A stretch of DNA of 64,000 nt from Pachyseris speciosa (GCA_016490735.1 JAEMWC010000219.1:304501-368500), one strand, 5' to 3'; counted from the first letter of the stretch, positions 1 through 11,390 are shown. Notes: a model not told the origin generated them from the sequence alone. Numbers and translations are program-made.

Positions 1-603
1 TGTTAGGGGAAATAAACGCCCAGAATCTTTAAAAAGATTCTGGGGGTTTGTTTCCATAAGCTCACCAAATCACATCATGAATTTGTGAGGTATCCTTGTC
101 ACTCCAGCCACATCTCACAAACTTTACATTTCCACTGCTTGTTTTATTGATTTGTGGGTACTTGAGCCGGAGCATTAGCTATGCCACGCTGATGAGGCCT
201 AACGAGGCCGAAACAGCTGTCCATGGCTGCTAATGCTTGGACTCAATCTTTAATTTGGTAGATTTAAAGGGTAATGCCCGCTACCACGTGGCCTTAGTGC
301 CCAAAGAGTGGCTTCAGTTTACCAGATCATATTAATTTCTGAGGTATCCTTGTATTTCCATAGTGACCCTAGTAATTGGGATAGTCCCCTTCACAAGGCG
401 GGTATAACCCTATCACGTACATCCTTGCGAGTGTGTAAGAAATATGGCTTTTCCTTGAATTGCGTACACCATGATTTTAAGTGCTGTTAGCTATTTCTTT
501 TTTTTCTAAGTACTATTAGTTATTTATTTGTTGGTGCTTTTAGTCGTTCTTACAACCCCCTGCAAGTAGTTTTCTTTGACAATTTTATCGTGTTTAAATA
601 AAG
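1..603. other. No gene recognised; transposon-like debris
   Basis: I see no supported gene here. The short open frames have no recognisable domain. The opening bases, with an aataaacgccc motif, resemble the ends of the element at about 5119-5567, so the left edge may be a fragment of that repeat. Confidence 0.4.
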
Positions 604-777
604 GATGATGATGCTGGTGAGGGTGATGACAATGACGATGACGATGATGATAATGATGATGATGATGGTGATGATGATGGTGGTGGTGGTGGTGGTGGCG
701 GTGATGGTGACGATGATGATGGTGATGGTGATGATAATGGTGATGATGATTATGATAGCAGTGGTTGTGGTGATGGT

Positions 778-809
<32 letters not shown>

Positions 810-822
810 CGACGACGGCATA
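604..822. repeat. GAT/GGT trinucleotide microsatellite
   Basis: About 220 bp of imperfect GAT, GGT and GAC triplets. Its translation is almost pure Met, Val and Thr, so the open frame across it is a product of the repeat and not a gene. Confidence 0.9.
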
Positions 823-921
823 GTAGTTAATAATAATGCTGGAGCATTTTAAGGCTTTTAAGCTAGTGTAAACATAACTTTGTTGGATTAATCATTGAAA
901 ATAAACCAGTCAAGGCAGTAT

Positions 922-1305
922 TTATACCAGGCCAGTTACAACCTTGCCGACCACCTGCTTTAATATGCTGCAATCGCACTTAAACCAGCGTGTTCGTCTC
1001 CACTTAAACCAGCTGTACCAGCGTGGTCCGCTGTCTGTGACTCCTTGCGTCTTCAAAGCTTCTTTAATAGTCTTTTCTGCATTTCTCATACCATTAACCT
1101 TTATTTGATGCTGAACAGAGATCTCTGGGGTTTCCGCTTGTAGTCTTTTTCTTTCTGACTCTGGATCATTGGTTGTTTTAATTGTGTAGAACACCTCCCC
1201 GTTTTCCTTTTTGGAGAAAACTAGGAGAAATCCAGGTTCGTCGGCGTTAAGCACCGCCCAAAAAGTAAGGTCCGCCGGGATTCGGCTGCCTGGAACACCA
1301 GCCAT
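922..1305 (-). CDS. Small intronless ORF, possible T5orf172/GIY-YIG-like domain
   Basis: This 127-codon frame starts at an ATG with G at -3 and +4. An in-frame ATG 11 codons upstream (1338) is an alternative start. From about residue 36 it reads E-V-F-Y-T-I-K-x-x-N-D-P-E, then a basic stretch with LQAETPE, then IKVNG, NAEKTIKEAL and a final W-Y-S-W. This order (Y-x-I-K, x-D-P, L-Q-x-x-x-P, N-A-E, W) is what I know from T5orf172-type members of the GIY-YIG superfamily, although the canonical nuclease residues are not obvious. The composition is mixed and protein-like, unlike the microsatellite frames nearby. It could be a lone host gene, a piece of a mobile element or a chance frame. No partner gene or promoter was recognised. 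Confidence 0.4.
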   Translation of the reverse strand: MAGVPGSRIPADLTFWAVLNADEPGFLLVFSKKENGEVFYTIKTTNDPESERKRLQAETPEISVQHQIKVNGMRNAEKTIKEALKTQGVTDSGPRWYSWFKWRRTRWFKCDCSILKQVVGKVVTGLV

Positions 1306-2385
1306 CTCAGTCAAGTCTGTTAACCTGAAGTCTAACACACGGTTATTACTGTAAATAATCTTTTAAGGAAAGAAATGTCCATTAATTTTGGAAATTTTGC
1401 ATTTTCATCATGACATTCATTATAATTTATTCATCACTCGCGGGCTTACTACAAACCGACAAAATGGCCAGTTTCCAACTGACCTGTTAGCTTAGTTGGT
1501 AGAGCCGGCACTGCACCGGTATAGCAGAGCTCGTGGGTGTATCTTGTCACATGACTGCTGGTCACGTGGCTATACGCGACTCATTTGAATTTACTCTCTG
1601 GTCGGCCGAATCATTTGCAGAATTTACCCTGGAATATAATGTGTCAAAATTCATCATCAACGGCTGCGAAGTCTTAAACCTTGCTAATTCCGAAGAACTG
1701 CTTATTGGCTCTGTGAATGTAACAAACAACAAACTTTGTTCAAACGCTCAATTCAATCTGCTGGCAGGGAGCTGATAGAGCTCTAATATTTGCCTCTTCC
1801 CCTAAAGTTCCTCTTTAATTTGGAAGCAGAAGAGCTGTTTTGTAATTTTTTCTCTCTGAATAAAGGATTCAGCTGAAAAAGATTTGTCCAGACTGCTCTT
1901 TTGCGCGGAAAGATTTTCATTTAATTCTTGCACCATTTTGGAGCTGATTTGTTGCTTTTATTCCATCTCAATGCTATTACTTTGCGTGGGAAATGCATTG
2001 TCATGCTTGTCTGATTCTTTACTCTTTGCCTCATGTGTAACAAACATCTTTACACTGATTATTGCCGGAAATTAAGAGCGAATGTCGCCAAGACTTGAGC
2101 AAAATTGGAAATGGTCAAACAAAACCTTACTTGATACTTTATGTGTAGTTAGTCCTTGGGATGAAACTACTCACCATGGTATTTGTTTGATTTCTAACAA
2201 AAACCTGAGCTGAGCATCAGGGTGGGAAGTTTAGGCCTCAAAAAGCATTTTTGGGGACATTTTGTACCTTGAAAATTGGAGTTTTGTTAGCAAAATATTT
2301 CAAAGAGCAACTTTACAGATAAAAATCTGCTTACATCATAGCAAACTTTCATAATTCCTCTCAAGAAATATATTATCAATTTTTC
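1306..2385. other. Intergenic; SINE head, otherwise nothing recognised
   Basis: Apart from the tRNA-like segment at 1486-1552, I see no coding signal, tandem array or palindrome that I can support in this stretch. Confidence 0.4.
1486..1552 (+). mobile_element. tRNA-derived SINE head, family B
   Basis: The segment contains TTAGCTTAGTTGGTAGAGC, a Pol III box A of tRNA type, followed by CACTGCACCGGTAT. The same order occurs on the minus strand at 28262-28335 and, in part, at 51400-51480. Box B is degenerate here, so this is a decayed SINE and not a functional tRNA. Confidence 0.6.
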
Positions 2386-2387
2386 AC

Positions 2388-2456
2388 CTTGCCCCCCCCC
2401 CCCTCTCCCCCTAGTGACCCCTATGCCTTATCATTTTGAAGAGGGGGGGGGGGTGT
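2388..2456. repeat. Facing C-run and G-run
   Basis: A run of 13 C followed by CTCTCCCCC lies about 40 bp from a run of 10 G. The two could pair into a hairpin. Homopolymers of this kind are prone to length error. Confidence 0.75.
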
Positions 2457-2943
2457 CTTTTTAAAAAGCTGAAAATAAGACATCTTTAAACAAACTTTTC
2501 TCTTCCTGGTATTTAGATTTTCATCAAAATTAAGACTGGATGTGAATATTTCACTCTTTGTGAATCGTTTGATGCTAAAAACTCCGTGGGCACTCCATAA
2601 TTTTTCGAAGGTTAATCAATTTACATTGTTATATACCTACACTTTCACTCAACAAAAGGAGTACTGCGATTGGTTGATTCGTGGTCACGTGCGCCTGACC
2701 AAATTCAAATGTATCCCAACCGGGATACAATTCCGCAATTGTTGCCCGCGCGCCCGGATACAGCAGCACGTGATTAGTGCATGACTACAAAGTGGCATGA
2801 TCTTCAGCACGTGCTCACGTCAGCTTGATTGACGAGGCGGACCTGAGAACACTGCCAGTTTTCAGTTTAATCGTATCTATAACAAAATTCTCGATCGTGA
2901 TTGGTTCTCCGCGCGCCTATTTGTCACGTAATCGACGCGCGAT

Positions 2944-3017
2944 CACGTGGGTGTCCAATTACAGGTATCCAATTTGAACTTTTTGTAATTGGACACCTGT
3001 AATTGGATACCCACGTG
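2944..3017. repeat. CACGTGG-capped palindrome
   Basis: The segment starts with CACGTGGGTGTCC and ends with the near reverse complement GGATACCCACGTG. Its arms also repeat TCCAATTACAGGT, with GTGTCC and GTATCC exchanged between arms. It looks like a small foldback element. Confidence 0.75.
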
Positions 3018-3142
3018 ATTTTCACGTCAATTACGCGCGCTTTAATGGCTTCCTTTGCAAACGTTTCCTGCAGTTTTCAAAACATATGGAAAGCGCTACA
3101 GACGTTTTCACTCAAAAGACCTTCCCAAAAGAAATTTTTAAT

Positions 3143-3202
3143 TCCGAAATTTGTTATAGATACGATTAATTAGTAATTGGACCTCGAAATTTGTTATAGA
3201 TA

Positions 3203-3226
<24 letters not shown>
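3143..3226 (+). repeat. Direct tandem duplication, two ~42-bp copies
   Basis: GAAATTTGTTATAGATACG, continuing to a GGACCTCG end, occurs twice back to back with no evident differences. Confidence 0.85.
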
Positions 3227-3242
<16 letters not shown>

Positions 3243-3251
<9 letters not shown>

Positions 3252-3321
3252 CGCTCGTATTTTCAAATCAGCCTCGCGCTTCGCGCTCGTCTGATTTTGA
3301 AATTACTCGCGCGATTACTAC
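3243..3321. repeat. Hairpin with CTTCG-type apex
   Basis: AGTAATCGCG on the left faces CGCGATTACT on the right, and TTTCAAATCAG faces CTGATTTTGAAA. The centre is GCCTCGCGCTTCGCGCTCG. Confidence 0.8.
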
Positions 3322-3333
3322 TTTTTCAGGTAC

Positions 3334-3450
3334 GTCAGTCCTGATGTCAGTTCAGTCCTGATGTCAGTTCAGTCCTGATGTCAGTTCAGTCTTGATGTCA
3401 GTTCAGTCCTGATGTCAGTTCAGTCCTGATGTCAGTTCAGTCCTGATGTT
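3334..3450 (+). repeat. 17-bp tandem repeat, about seven units
   Basis: TTCAGTCCTGATGTCAG repeats about seven times with one T-for-C change. The array runs directly into a hairpin whose apex is CTCGACTTCGTCTCGG (3454-3469), and a reversed copy of the unit start (ACATCAGGACT) follows. Confidence 0.9.
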
Positions 3451-5118
3451 TCCCTCGACTTCGTCTCGGGAAACATCAGGACTCTCGGGAAAACAAAACT
3501 AACTGTTTCCCTCGGGACCATACATTAAGTGTATAATGTATACCTCAGGCAAAATTACGATTTTTCATACTTTTTATTCACGACTATCTTTCATTTAAAT
3601 AAGCTTAATGTTATTCAGGCGATTTTACGCATGACCGTTCGATTGTTTACCATAGATTATATTTATGTAGGTTTGACAGTCAGATATCAAGCAGATTTGT
3701 CGTTATTATTTTTCAAAAATCGCATCCTCAAGCAAGCGGTTAGTTTATGCAAATTACTGTCTTCTCCTAAGTGGGCAAGAGAAATGTTTAACTAAACTGT
3801 CTAGCATAGTTAACCGCTATAAAGGGATCTATAATAGCTAACTTAAATTATACATACCACTGACAAAGCTATCAGTTCGAGAAACATTTCAGAGTCAACG
3901 GGAAATCACACAAAAGTCCGTGGTTCCTGAACGTCTCCACATGGTGAGAATGCATGTCGGCGCGTTTAAACCACAGTTCTCATCTTCGATGACAGCTCAA
4001 ATGGGTCCTTTCACAGCGACACCCTATCCAATTTGCTGCGCCTGCAACTCGTTCGGCAAAAAGCTCCAAACATCATTTCTTTTTAGAGTTGGCTGACGGA
4101 CATTTTGCATCTTGGTATTTCAAGTAATACCTTCTGACATTCAGTTCGTACCGGCTGCTTCGTCAACGATGTGGAGAATGCTGTTTAAAGCACTTGTAAA
4201 CTTCGAAATGTTTAACTTTGAAATGCCTTGCTATAAAATTGCTGGCAATTTAATTGTCATTTAGTACGAAAGCTGCGAAGTTCCACGATTTCATGCCCAC
4301 CAACTGCAAGGGTATGGTGTTTATGTTTGTGTGCGTTTCCGCTGACCGGTTCTTATTGCTCGCAACTCGAGGCGTGTTGAACTATATAATAGATTTCTTG
4401 CTACTATTTACGTCAAGTTTAGTTCAGTTACAATACCTCGAAGACCTTTAATGCTCAATTTTTAAAAGGTTTTCTAATGTTTTGGAATTATGCTGGAACA
4501 GAGTCTTAACTAAAGTGGAGCAATGCAGGTGTTGAGGTATGCCAACTTTTGCTGTCTGCGACGCTTTCTTTCTACTAAAGTAAGAGGCCACTCGCCCCAT
4601 GGATCTTTAAAGGGAAACTGGAAGTGGAAACTTTACAGAAATCTGTGGGACTATAATTTTGCTATTCAAGAAAGTAAGTACCAGCTTTGGGTGGGCACTT
4701 AAATAGCAGGCGTTGCTAGCATGTGTCAAACAGGTTAGATGTGTGTTAGTCACTGTTTCGTAGATGACTCGTGGGTTTTGTGTAGCAACGGGATGAGGAT
4801 AAAAGACCCGCATGATGTGCGTTACCTTTTTGACGACCATCGGTACGGTGGGCGCTAAAATCTTGCAAATCATTATCTCCCTTAAGTGAAAGACAGAAAG
4901 AATTTTGAATGAAATTTTTCAAGAGAATAAGCGGACTGGGTTTAAAGCAAATCGTGATACAGTTTCAAAAACCACGAGGAAGGCCCCAAAAAGAAAACAT
5001 ACGTGTGTTTCAGATGTCTGAGTTTCTAGCTTTCCGGCAAGCGGCCTCAGGCTCTTACTTTAGCAGAAAGACAGCCTCGCAAACCACAAAACTAGTCATA
5101 CGTCAACGCCCACTATAT

Positions 5119-5567
5119 ATCAAATAAACGCCTCGTTTATAAGAAACGTTCACCCTGAGGTGTAAAGTTTCTATTAGACGCTCCCCTCTAATAAACGTTG
5201 CGTTTCTAGTTGACGCCCCCAAGAATCGCCTCGGAAACCAAGGAAACGCTCCTTAAAGTAAAAGGATGCAATTTATTAAGTTTCTTCCTTGCTTGGTTAG
5301 CAGTACTGACAATTGCATCTTGTTCTGCCAAATTCAAAAGTACCTACAGCGCTCTTTTATCTTCTTAATTTCTGTATCAATGTGTCAGCAACTTTATTTC
5401 GGTCATCAAGGAACGGCACGTTTTCGTTTCCCACAAATTTTGATAGTGAGTTAAAGTGAAATAAACGCCTCTTGCTAATATACACCTCATATCTACAGTA
5501 TTTAACGCCTCTCCCGGCCTCCCTCCCCAGGACCCTAAAGTTAATGGACGCCCCAGGCATTTGATTT
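5119..5567. mobile_element. Insertion with AAATAAACGCC end in foldback right arm
   Basis: This stretch interrupts the right arm of the foldback element. It begins CAAATAAACGCC and ends near GGACGCCCCAGGCATTTG, so both ends carry related CGCC-containing inverted sequences. TTAATGGACGCC and CTCTAATAA-type motifs recur at 5170-5220 and 15550-15660. Confidence 0.5.
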
Positions 5568-5746
5568 ATTACATGATTTGCGGCACCTCCATTGCTCCAC
5601 TTGTGTTAAGACTCTGTTAAGTAACAGCTTAAATCCAAAATGGAGGAAAATCTTTGCTAAAATGAGCATTAAAGATCTTCAAGGTATGGTAACTAAACTT
5701 AAATTTGGGGTAAATAGCAGGAAGAAATCAGTTGTTCAAGTTCTTA

Positions 5747-5978
5747 GGTCCCGTTTATATGGAGAAAAGTTGTCCCTGGTAAGAGGGTCACCCTCCCAGA
5801 CGAGTCAACTTTAGCGAGCGTTTATATGAGAAAAAGTTGACCCTTTTGCCCGACCCAGCAGCTCTCGCGCATCCTCTGATTGTTTGCCCTTGACCGAGTT
5901 GACCCGGCTTGGCGATCCAAAGTGTTTACATGGAGAAAAGTTGGCTCGGCTAGGAGGGTGACCCGGCTAGGAGGGTCA

Positions 5979-6013
<35 letters not shown>

Positions 6014-6118
6014 TCAAGTTTTGAAGGGAAATGAAGGGAAAGTTGGCTCGACCAGGGTAGCTCGGGTAGGCGGGTGACCCTTCTACCCGCGACAACTTTT
6101 TTCCATATAAACGGGGCC
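5747..6118. mobile_element. MITE, Harbinger-like, TTA target duplication
   Basis: The inverted ends are GGTCCCGTTTATATGG and the complement of CCATATAAACGGGGCC. TTA flanks both sides (5744-5746 and 6119-6121), the duplication size known for PIF/Harbinger elements. Inside are several inverted copies of GTTGACC and of GGGTCACCC. Confidence 0.75.
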
Positions 6119-6125
6119 TTAAGAA

Positions 6126-6445
6126 CATGTCATCGGCTTCCCCGTGGAGTCGACCCCCGGGCCCACCAGGGAGATATGTGGGGGAATATAAGAGGATGGA
6201 TGGGATTCTTTACCCGAGGGTAGGAAAAATCTTGACATTGTTTTACGATCAAAGGTTAGGGGGTGGGGAATTCACTAGTTTGAAAAGGATGTCACGAGAA
6301 TTTTCAGCTGAGAGACACCCCGCCTAAGGGGCTTTGTCTTGAGAATTACGCCGACTCCCCGGGAAATTCCTCAAGTCTGCTTTACTGATTTTACAATCCC
6401 CCTGGTTAGCCCGGGGGTCGACCCCACGGGGAAGCCGATGACATG
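6126..6445. mobile_element. MITE with CATCGGCTTCCCCG ends, copy 1
   Basis: The left end CATGTCATCGGCTTCCCCG is mirrored on the right by CGGGGAAGCCGATGACATG. A related copy lies at 17926-18251. No coding capacity is seen. It sits within the right arm of the foldback element. Confidence 0.85.
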
Positions 6446-7106
6446 TGCATTAGGCACGCCTCGAGTTGCAAACAATATTAAGAACCGGTCAGCGGAAACG
6501 CGCACAAACATAAACACCATTCTGAACCCTTGGTAGGCATGAAATCGTGGAACTTCGCAGCTTTCGTACTAAATGACAATTAAATTGCCAGCAATTTTAT
6601 AGCAAGGCATTTCAAAGTTAAACATTTCGAAATTTACAAGTGCTTTAAACAGCATTCTCCACATCGTTGACGAAGCAGCCGGTACGAACTGAATGTTAGA
6701 AGGTATTACTTGAAATACCAAGATGCAAGATGTCCGTCAGCTAACTCTAAAAAGAAATGATGATGTTTGGAGCTTTTTGCCGAACGAGTTGCAGGCGCAG
6801 CAAATTGGATAGGGTGTCGCTGTAAAAGGACCCATTTGAGCTGTCATCGAAGATGAGAACTGTGGTTTAAACGCGCCGACATGCATTCTCACCATGTGGA
6901 GACGTTCAGGAACCACGAACTTTTGTCAGTTGTAGGATCTAACAGATCTAAGCTTTCCACATTTCTTGACCAAGAATCGCTGTACGACGCTATCGCAACG
7001 GTACTAGTATCTTAAATAAGACGAACTGATGTTTTCCTTGGAAGAGTCGAAATCGTTAACAATTCTCTCTGCGTCGTCTATTAGTTCCATGGCGAACGAA
7101 CAGTAA

Positions 7107-7797
7107 TAGGGCTATTTATACGGGAGAAAATAAGACGCGTCTTATGTAAGACGCGACTTAAATAAGACGCGAACTGATCGTATAAATGGTACAAAATAAG
7201 CGTTCGCGTCTTATTTAAGTCGCGTCTTACATAAGACGCGTCTTATCGTAGAACAGGGTTTTCAGCTGTTCTTATTTTGTCCGCGTCTTAATTAAGACGT
7301 GAACTTCCTCGTATAAATGGTTTCGCGTCCTAAATAAGACGTGAACTGCAAGTGCGCTTGCATAAAAACAACAGAAACATGAGCTTGTCTTATGATTAGA
7401 TAGCGTAATTGGATGCAAAGCTTTGCAAAAGATGACCGGGAGAGCCAAAAGTGAATTCAGCACCTTCCTTCTTTAACCTGCCATCAGTCGCACCAATCCG
7501 TATATCGCTTTCTTCCGACTCCTCTCGGATTTCTGTTGATTTCTTTGTATGCTACGGCGTGGTCTTCATATGAAAAAAAATCTCTGAGAAATAACAGGAC
7601 AGCACGCTTTTGTTTCTTGCTACAGCGTTCCATCTTGGCGGGTAAGCGAGGCTGTATCAAAAATAAGACGCGAATCATTTATACGAGATCTTCGCGTCTT
7701 ATGTAGGACGCGAAGGTATAAACGGTACAGTTCGTGTCCTATTTAAGTCGCGTCTTAGATAAGACGCGTCTTATTTCCTCCCGTATAAATGGCCCTA
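7107..7797. mobile_element. ~690-bp MITE packed with AAGACGCG motifs
   Basis: The inverted ends are TAGGGCTATTTATACGGGAG and CTCCCGTATAAATGGCCCTA, continuing into AATAAGACGCGTCTTAT on both sides. AAGACGCG or its complement recurs many times inside, often as the palindrome AAGACGCGTCTT. TA borders both ends. Confidence 0.85.
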
Positions 7798-8400
7798 AAA
7801 ATGTCTATGACGAAAATTGTTTTCTTCCGTGAAGTCATTATTATTCACGACTCTTCGTAGGACCACGGCTCACAGCTCCCTAATTCCAAATCTCTTTCGC
7901 TTTTCTTTCATAATTAATTGCATATAGACCGTGTTTACTGCGGAAGTTGGTTCTAAATTTACTCTGGAGATGACTTTATCATTCCCATTACAAAACTGAA
8001 ACTGTCATTTTTGTTGTTTTGTCTGAGATAACAATTTCCCGTATATATGACGCTATTTAAATGACGTTTACAATCTGAAAATATTAAACTAAATTCTAAT
8101 TTCACCATTTTGATAATTAATGATATTGAGGCTAATTCAGTTTGTTTCTTTTAGAGACTTTATTAATCTCTAAGTTAATCATCAGAAGGCCTTACTATAG
8201 ACTTGAAAACCTCGATTCGAGATAGCCTTACACGAACACATATCACAGATTCTGACCACGATAAGTACCGGACACCTCACTTCGCGAGAAAACGTACCTT
8301 TTTCTGTTTTGCCAGAGCGGTTTAGCTGTTCAGTGTTCCTTGGCTAAATATTTGAGTCTCCGAAAATCTTGGTATTCTTGGCCTTGTTTCGGGCATATAT
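7798..8400. other. Intergenic; nothing recognised
   Basis: No coding signal, tandem array or clear inverted pair was identified. Confidence 0.4.
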
Positions 8401-8571
8401 GAGGCCTTACAAGGGGAAGAAGCGACAAGCGACATGGCTTCAAAAAGCGGTCGACAATATTCTCCCAAAACACCGACAACCGACAGTGACAATTGTCCTT
8501 AACGAAACAAGCGAGAGACGGAGTCGTAAACGAGCGATAAAGTGACACCAGACCACCCCTTGGAAGGAATC
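8401..8571. mobile_element. GAGGCC-ended MITE, copy 1
   Basis: It starts GAGGCCTTACAAGGGG and ends with the degenerate complement CCCCTTGGAAGGAATC. The flanks atatat (8395-8400) and atataa (8572-8577) fit a 6-bp target duplication. The interior carries gcgacaagcgacat and gagcgataaagtgac motifs shared with the other copies. Confidence 0.75.
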
Positions 8572-8812
8572 ATATAAGTGGTTGATTTTCTAACCGAACA
8601 GAAAAGATTTGGTAGTTTATTGACAGTCACTTTTATACTCATTTGAGTGCTAAACAAACGGATTCGTGTCACTCACCTCAGCGTCGAGTAGGACGTAACT
8701 TAACCTTCAGGAATCGAGTAAAAACGACAGCACCAAGAACCGGCTCAACTCAACCGAACAGTCTTTATAACAGTTATTCGGCTAAGACGGAAAGAGAAAC
8801 CGGCACAGGAAT

Positions 8813-9206
8813 AGAGTACTAAAGTGATGACGTCATAAAAACTAAATTTGTGAAATTATGGGATTTTTTCGGATATTCAGAAAGAACATGATCAAAAAGG
8901 CCTACTTGCCAAAAATCAGGATTTTCTTACAGTTTGAGAGCGAGATATTAGCACCATTATGCTCTGCTGACTCCATACAAATCCTTCTAAATTTTACTCA
9001 GTTCCTAACGTTATGAACCGAGTCAAATTTAGAAGGATTTGTATGGAGTCAGCAGAGCATAACGGTGCTAATATCTCAGAGCCAATTTGCCTTTAAATAC
9101 TGATTTTTGGCAAGTTAACGTCTTTCATCTTGCTCTTTCTGAAAATCTCAACAAATCCCATAATTTTAAAAATTCTAATATTTGTGACGTCACACTTTAG
9201 CACTCT
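8813..9206. repeat. ~394-bp palindromic foldback element
   Basis: The ends are AGAGTACTAAAGTG and CACTTTAGCACTCT. Each arm carries GACGTCA, then a matched GGGATT/AATCCC region, and the centre is an almost perfect inverted pair (8957-9065) around a short loop near 9012. One arm contains ATACAAATCCTTCTAAATTT and the other its complement. Confidence 0.9.
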
Positions 9207-10828
9207 ATGCTAAGAGTGGATTAAGCAAACAGCCTGTAATTGGATTAATCAATTAAAATGGAGCTATTTGATTGGTCAAAAACCTTTTCTTGTCGGAATT
9301 TCTACGAATTTTGCCGATTGCAACCACGAAACCTTTGTATATGGCGAAGTTTTGTTCCGATCCATTGTCTCGTCATTTATCGTGGCATTCGTATGTGCGG
9401 GAGAAAAGTTACGAGGGTCCAAGGGTCGTGTCTCATATTTCATACCCCACGCGCGTACAGAATTTTCACGGCGGCCATCTTTACTCGCTTTGATTTCTAA
9501 AATTAACTGTTTTATATCCGCGTGGATGCTCTAAAATTGTATATAGATTGTAGATACATTTTAATAAGTTTGTATATAGTATATAAAAATGTAAATTTTT
9601 CCTCATATCGAGCTTCGGTATCGGTCGTGATGCCCTTTCAAGCAGTTTGTTGTTGTCCGTGGCACGACGAGTGGAAGCATGGCAAAGTGACTTGTCAACA
9701 ATTACGCTCCTGCACCCGGGAAGAGACAAGTTTCTTCAGTCTTAACGCCGAAGATACCAAGAACAAGGGGAGGAAAAGAAAAGTTTGTATCTCTTGCCGT
9801 TCAAGGCTAGAAGTCGAAGCTAAGTGTCAAAAGCTCGAGGTACAGTACCGGCCGGAGGGATTGCAGCATTACACGCGTGTAATGTGCGTGCAGTACACGC
9901 AGTTTACACGGACCTTACACTCACTTTACACGCACTGCCCACGCAATGCCCACGCAGTGTCCACGCAATGTCCACGCAAAAACATTTTATGCGTGTAATT
10001 TTACACTCAGTGACTGCGTGTAAAATAACACACAGTCTCTCCCCTGGAACTCACTCACCGCTTGCAACAAGAACAAAACACCGTATTATTTGCTGACCGC
10101 CTTGCCGGTGTTCTGTCATTGTCGTTCTTCAAATGAGAGTTTTGACGCGAACCCACTGTTTTACAGAAGGCATGAAGGATAGCTTGAAGTATTGCGCTCA
10201 ATTTGTGGTATCGAAAACGGGATTAATTCGCAAACTTCGGTATTTTTATTACAGAGTTGCGTGAATTAAAAAAAAGCCACACATGAGACATATGCGGCGC
10301 CCGATCGTCTAGACATTCGAAACGAACTGAGCTCGATTGCCCAGGCTGTTCGTATATTTCTCTTGTAAAAAACAAAACAAAAAAAACATCCGTTGTGTTC
10401 ATTATGAGCAGGCAAGTCAGCCCGGTTACCGAGAGCATCATCATTGTGAAAGAGAGCATTACAAAATGCAAAGCAAACCATACGAGAACTTTTACTTGTT
10501 AAAAGTTAAAATGAAATCCGATCCATTGATAGAATTCGTTGCCTAGCACGTGTATGCCACAGCTTGGAGTCTCGAAAACGCCGCCGGTCGGGTGGGAAAA
10601 AAGTTCCTACCTCCCCCCTCCCCCGCTCATAAACAAAAATGAGTCAAGTAAGAAGCAGGCCGTTTATTAGAAATGGGGTTGTTATTACAGGTTCTACAAC
10701 TTTTCGCCACTTTTTTTTTTTAAACCGGAAGTAGAACAGAATCCCAACACGACGGAAAGTAAGTACAATCCATGCGGAAGTCCAACTTTTTCGCACTTGA
10801 AGTACACAGGAATCATGATCTTTGATAA
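9207..10828. other. Intergenic; CACGC-rich cluster at 9880-10040
   Basis: No gene is supported. Between about 9880 and 10040 lie many short variants of GCAGTG/CCCACGC and TTACACGC, including the palindrome TTACACGCGTGTAA. The overlapping open frames at 9258-9534 and 9522-10096 have no recognisable domain. Confidence 0.45.
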
Positions 10829-11390
10829 ATGGTAACGGTAACGGATTTATACACCGCACATATCACATTCTTTCATGGCGATGTACAATTCTTCTGTGGG
10901 GTGAGATCGGACGTCAGCCTGTAAAGGCGCCTCTGGCTGCTGCTATCAGTCCATATTTGATCTCACCCACCCACCCAACCCACACATGAATGTGAAAGAC
11001 ATGCAATCAGAGATTGACCACATAGCCTTCTTCGCAGACGTCTCAGGGCTCGTCACGCGTTCCTTCCCCACGAACGTCTGCTGAACTGAACTGCCACTTC
11101 CGTTCGCGGCGGTTAGCCAATCATAGTTCGTTTTCCATTTTGTGGAAAGTAGGACTTCGACCCCGGGATTATTTTCCCAGACGATGCACGCGAATCATTT
11201 GCCGGAAATTACTTCACGGGTGTCGATTTCCATTCTTACGCACCTCGTTATTGGTTTCTTCAAAACAAAGGCCAACCGCCAGTCAGCAGACGTTCGTGGG
11301 GAACGGACGCGTACGAGCCCAAAGACGTCTGCGAAGGAGGTTAATAGACTACCACACCGGGGACTGTGTCCTCTACATAAAGCTTTAAAC
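10829..11390 (-). mobile_element. SINE family C fragment split by a MITE
   Basis: Bases 10829-10997 match the 3' half of the family C element at 58721-59190 (shared motifs: GGATTTATxxACCGCACATA, GACGTCAGCCTGTAAAGGCG, CACCCACCCAACCCACACAT). Family sequence resumes at about 11340 (GACTACCACACCGG) after the MITE at 11028-11338. No tRNA-like head is seen in this copy. Confidence 0.7.
11028..11338. mobile_element. MITE nested inside SINE C
   Basis: The left end CCTTCTTCGCAGACGTCT mirrors the right end AGACGTCTGCGAAGGAGG. The inverted similarity extends inward through GGGCTCGT and CCCCACGAACGTCTGCTG, about 60 bp per arm. Because it splits a SINE, it inserted after the SINE did. Confidence 0.85.

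Larger units (their letters stand above)
3910..6926. mobile_element. Long foldback element with nested insertions
   Basis: The left arm (3910 to about 4600) is matched in inverted order by right-arm blocks at about 5037-5108, 5583-5740 and 6455-6926. The spacer is about 4600-5037. The gaps in the right arm are filled by other elements: one with aataaacgcc ends at about 5119-5567, then a MITE with TTA target repeats (5747-6118) and another MITE (6126-6445). No transposase frame is visible. It reads as an old non-autonomous foldback element later hit by at least three insertions. Confidence 0.8.

Noticed and set aside
605..823. Met/Val-rich open frame
   Set aside because: Translation of a GAT/GGT triplet repeat.
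1486..1552. Possible functional tRNA gene
   Set aside because: Box B is degenerate, and the same head occurs twice more on the other strand with extra SINE sequence.
9258..10096. Overlapping plus-strand frames of 73-158 codons
   Set aside because: No domain or splice support. The C-terminal part is a cluster of CACGC/TTACACGC repeats.
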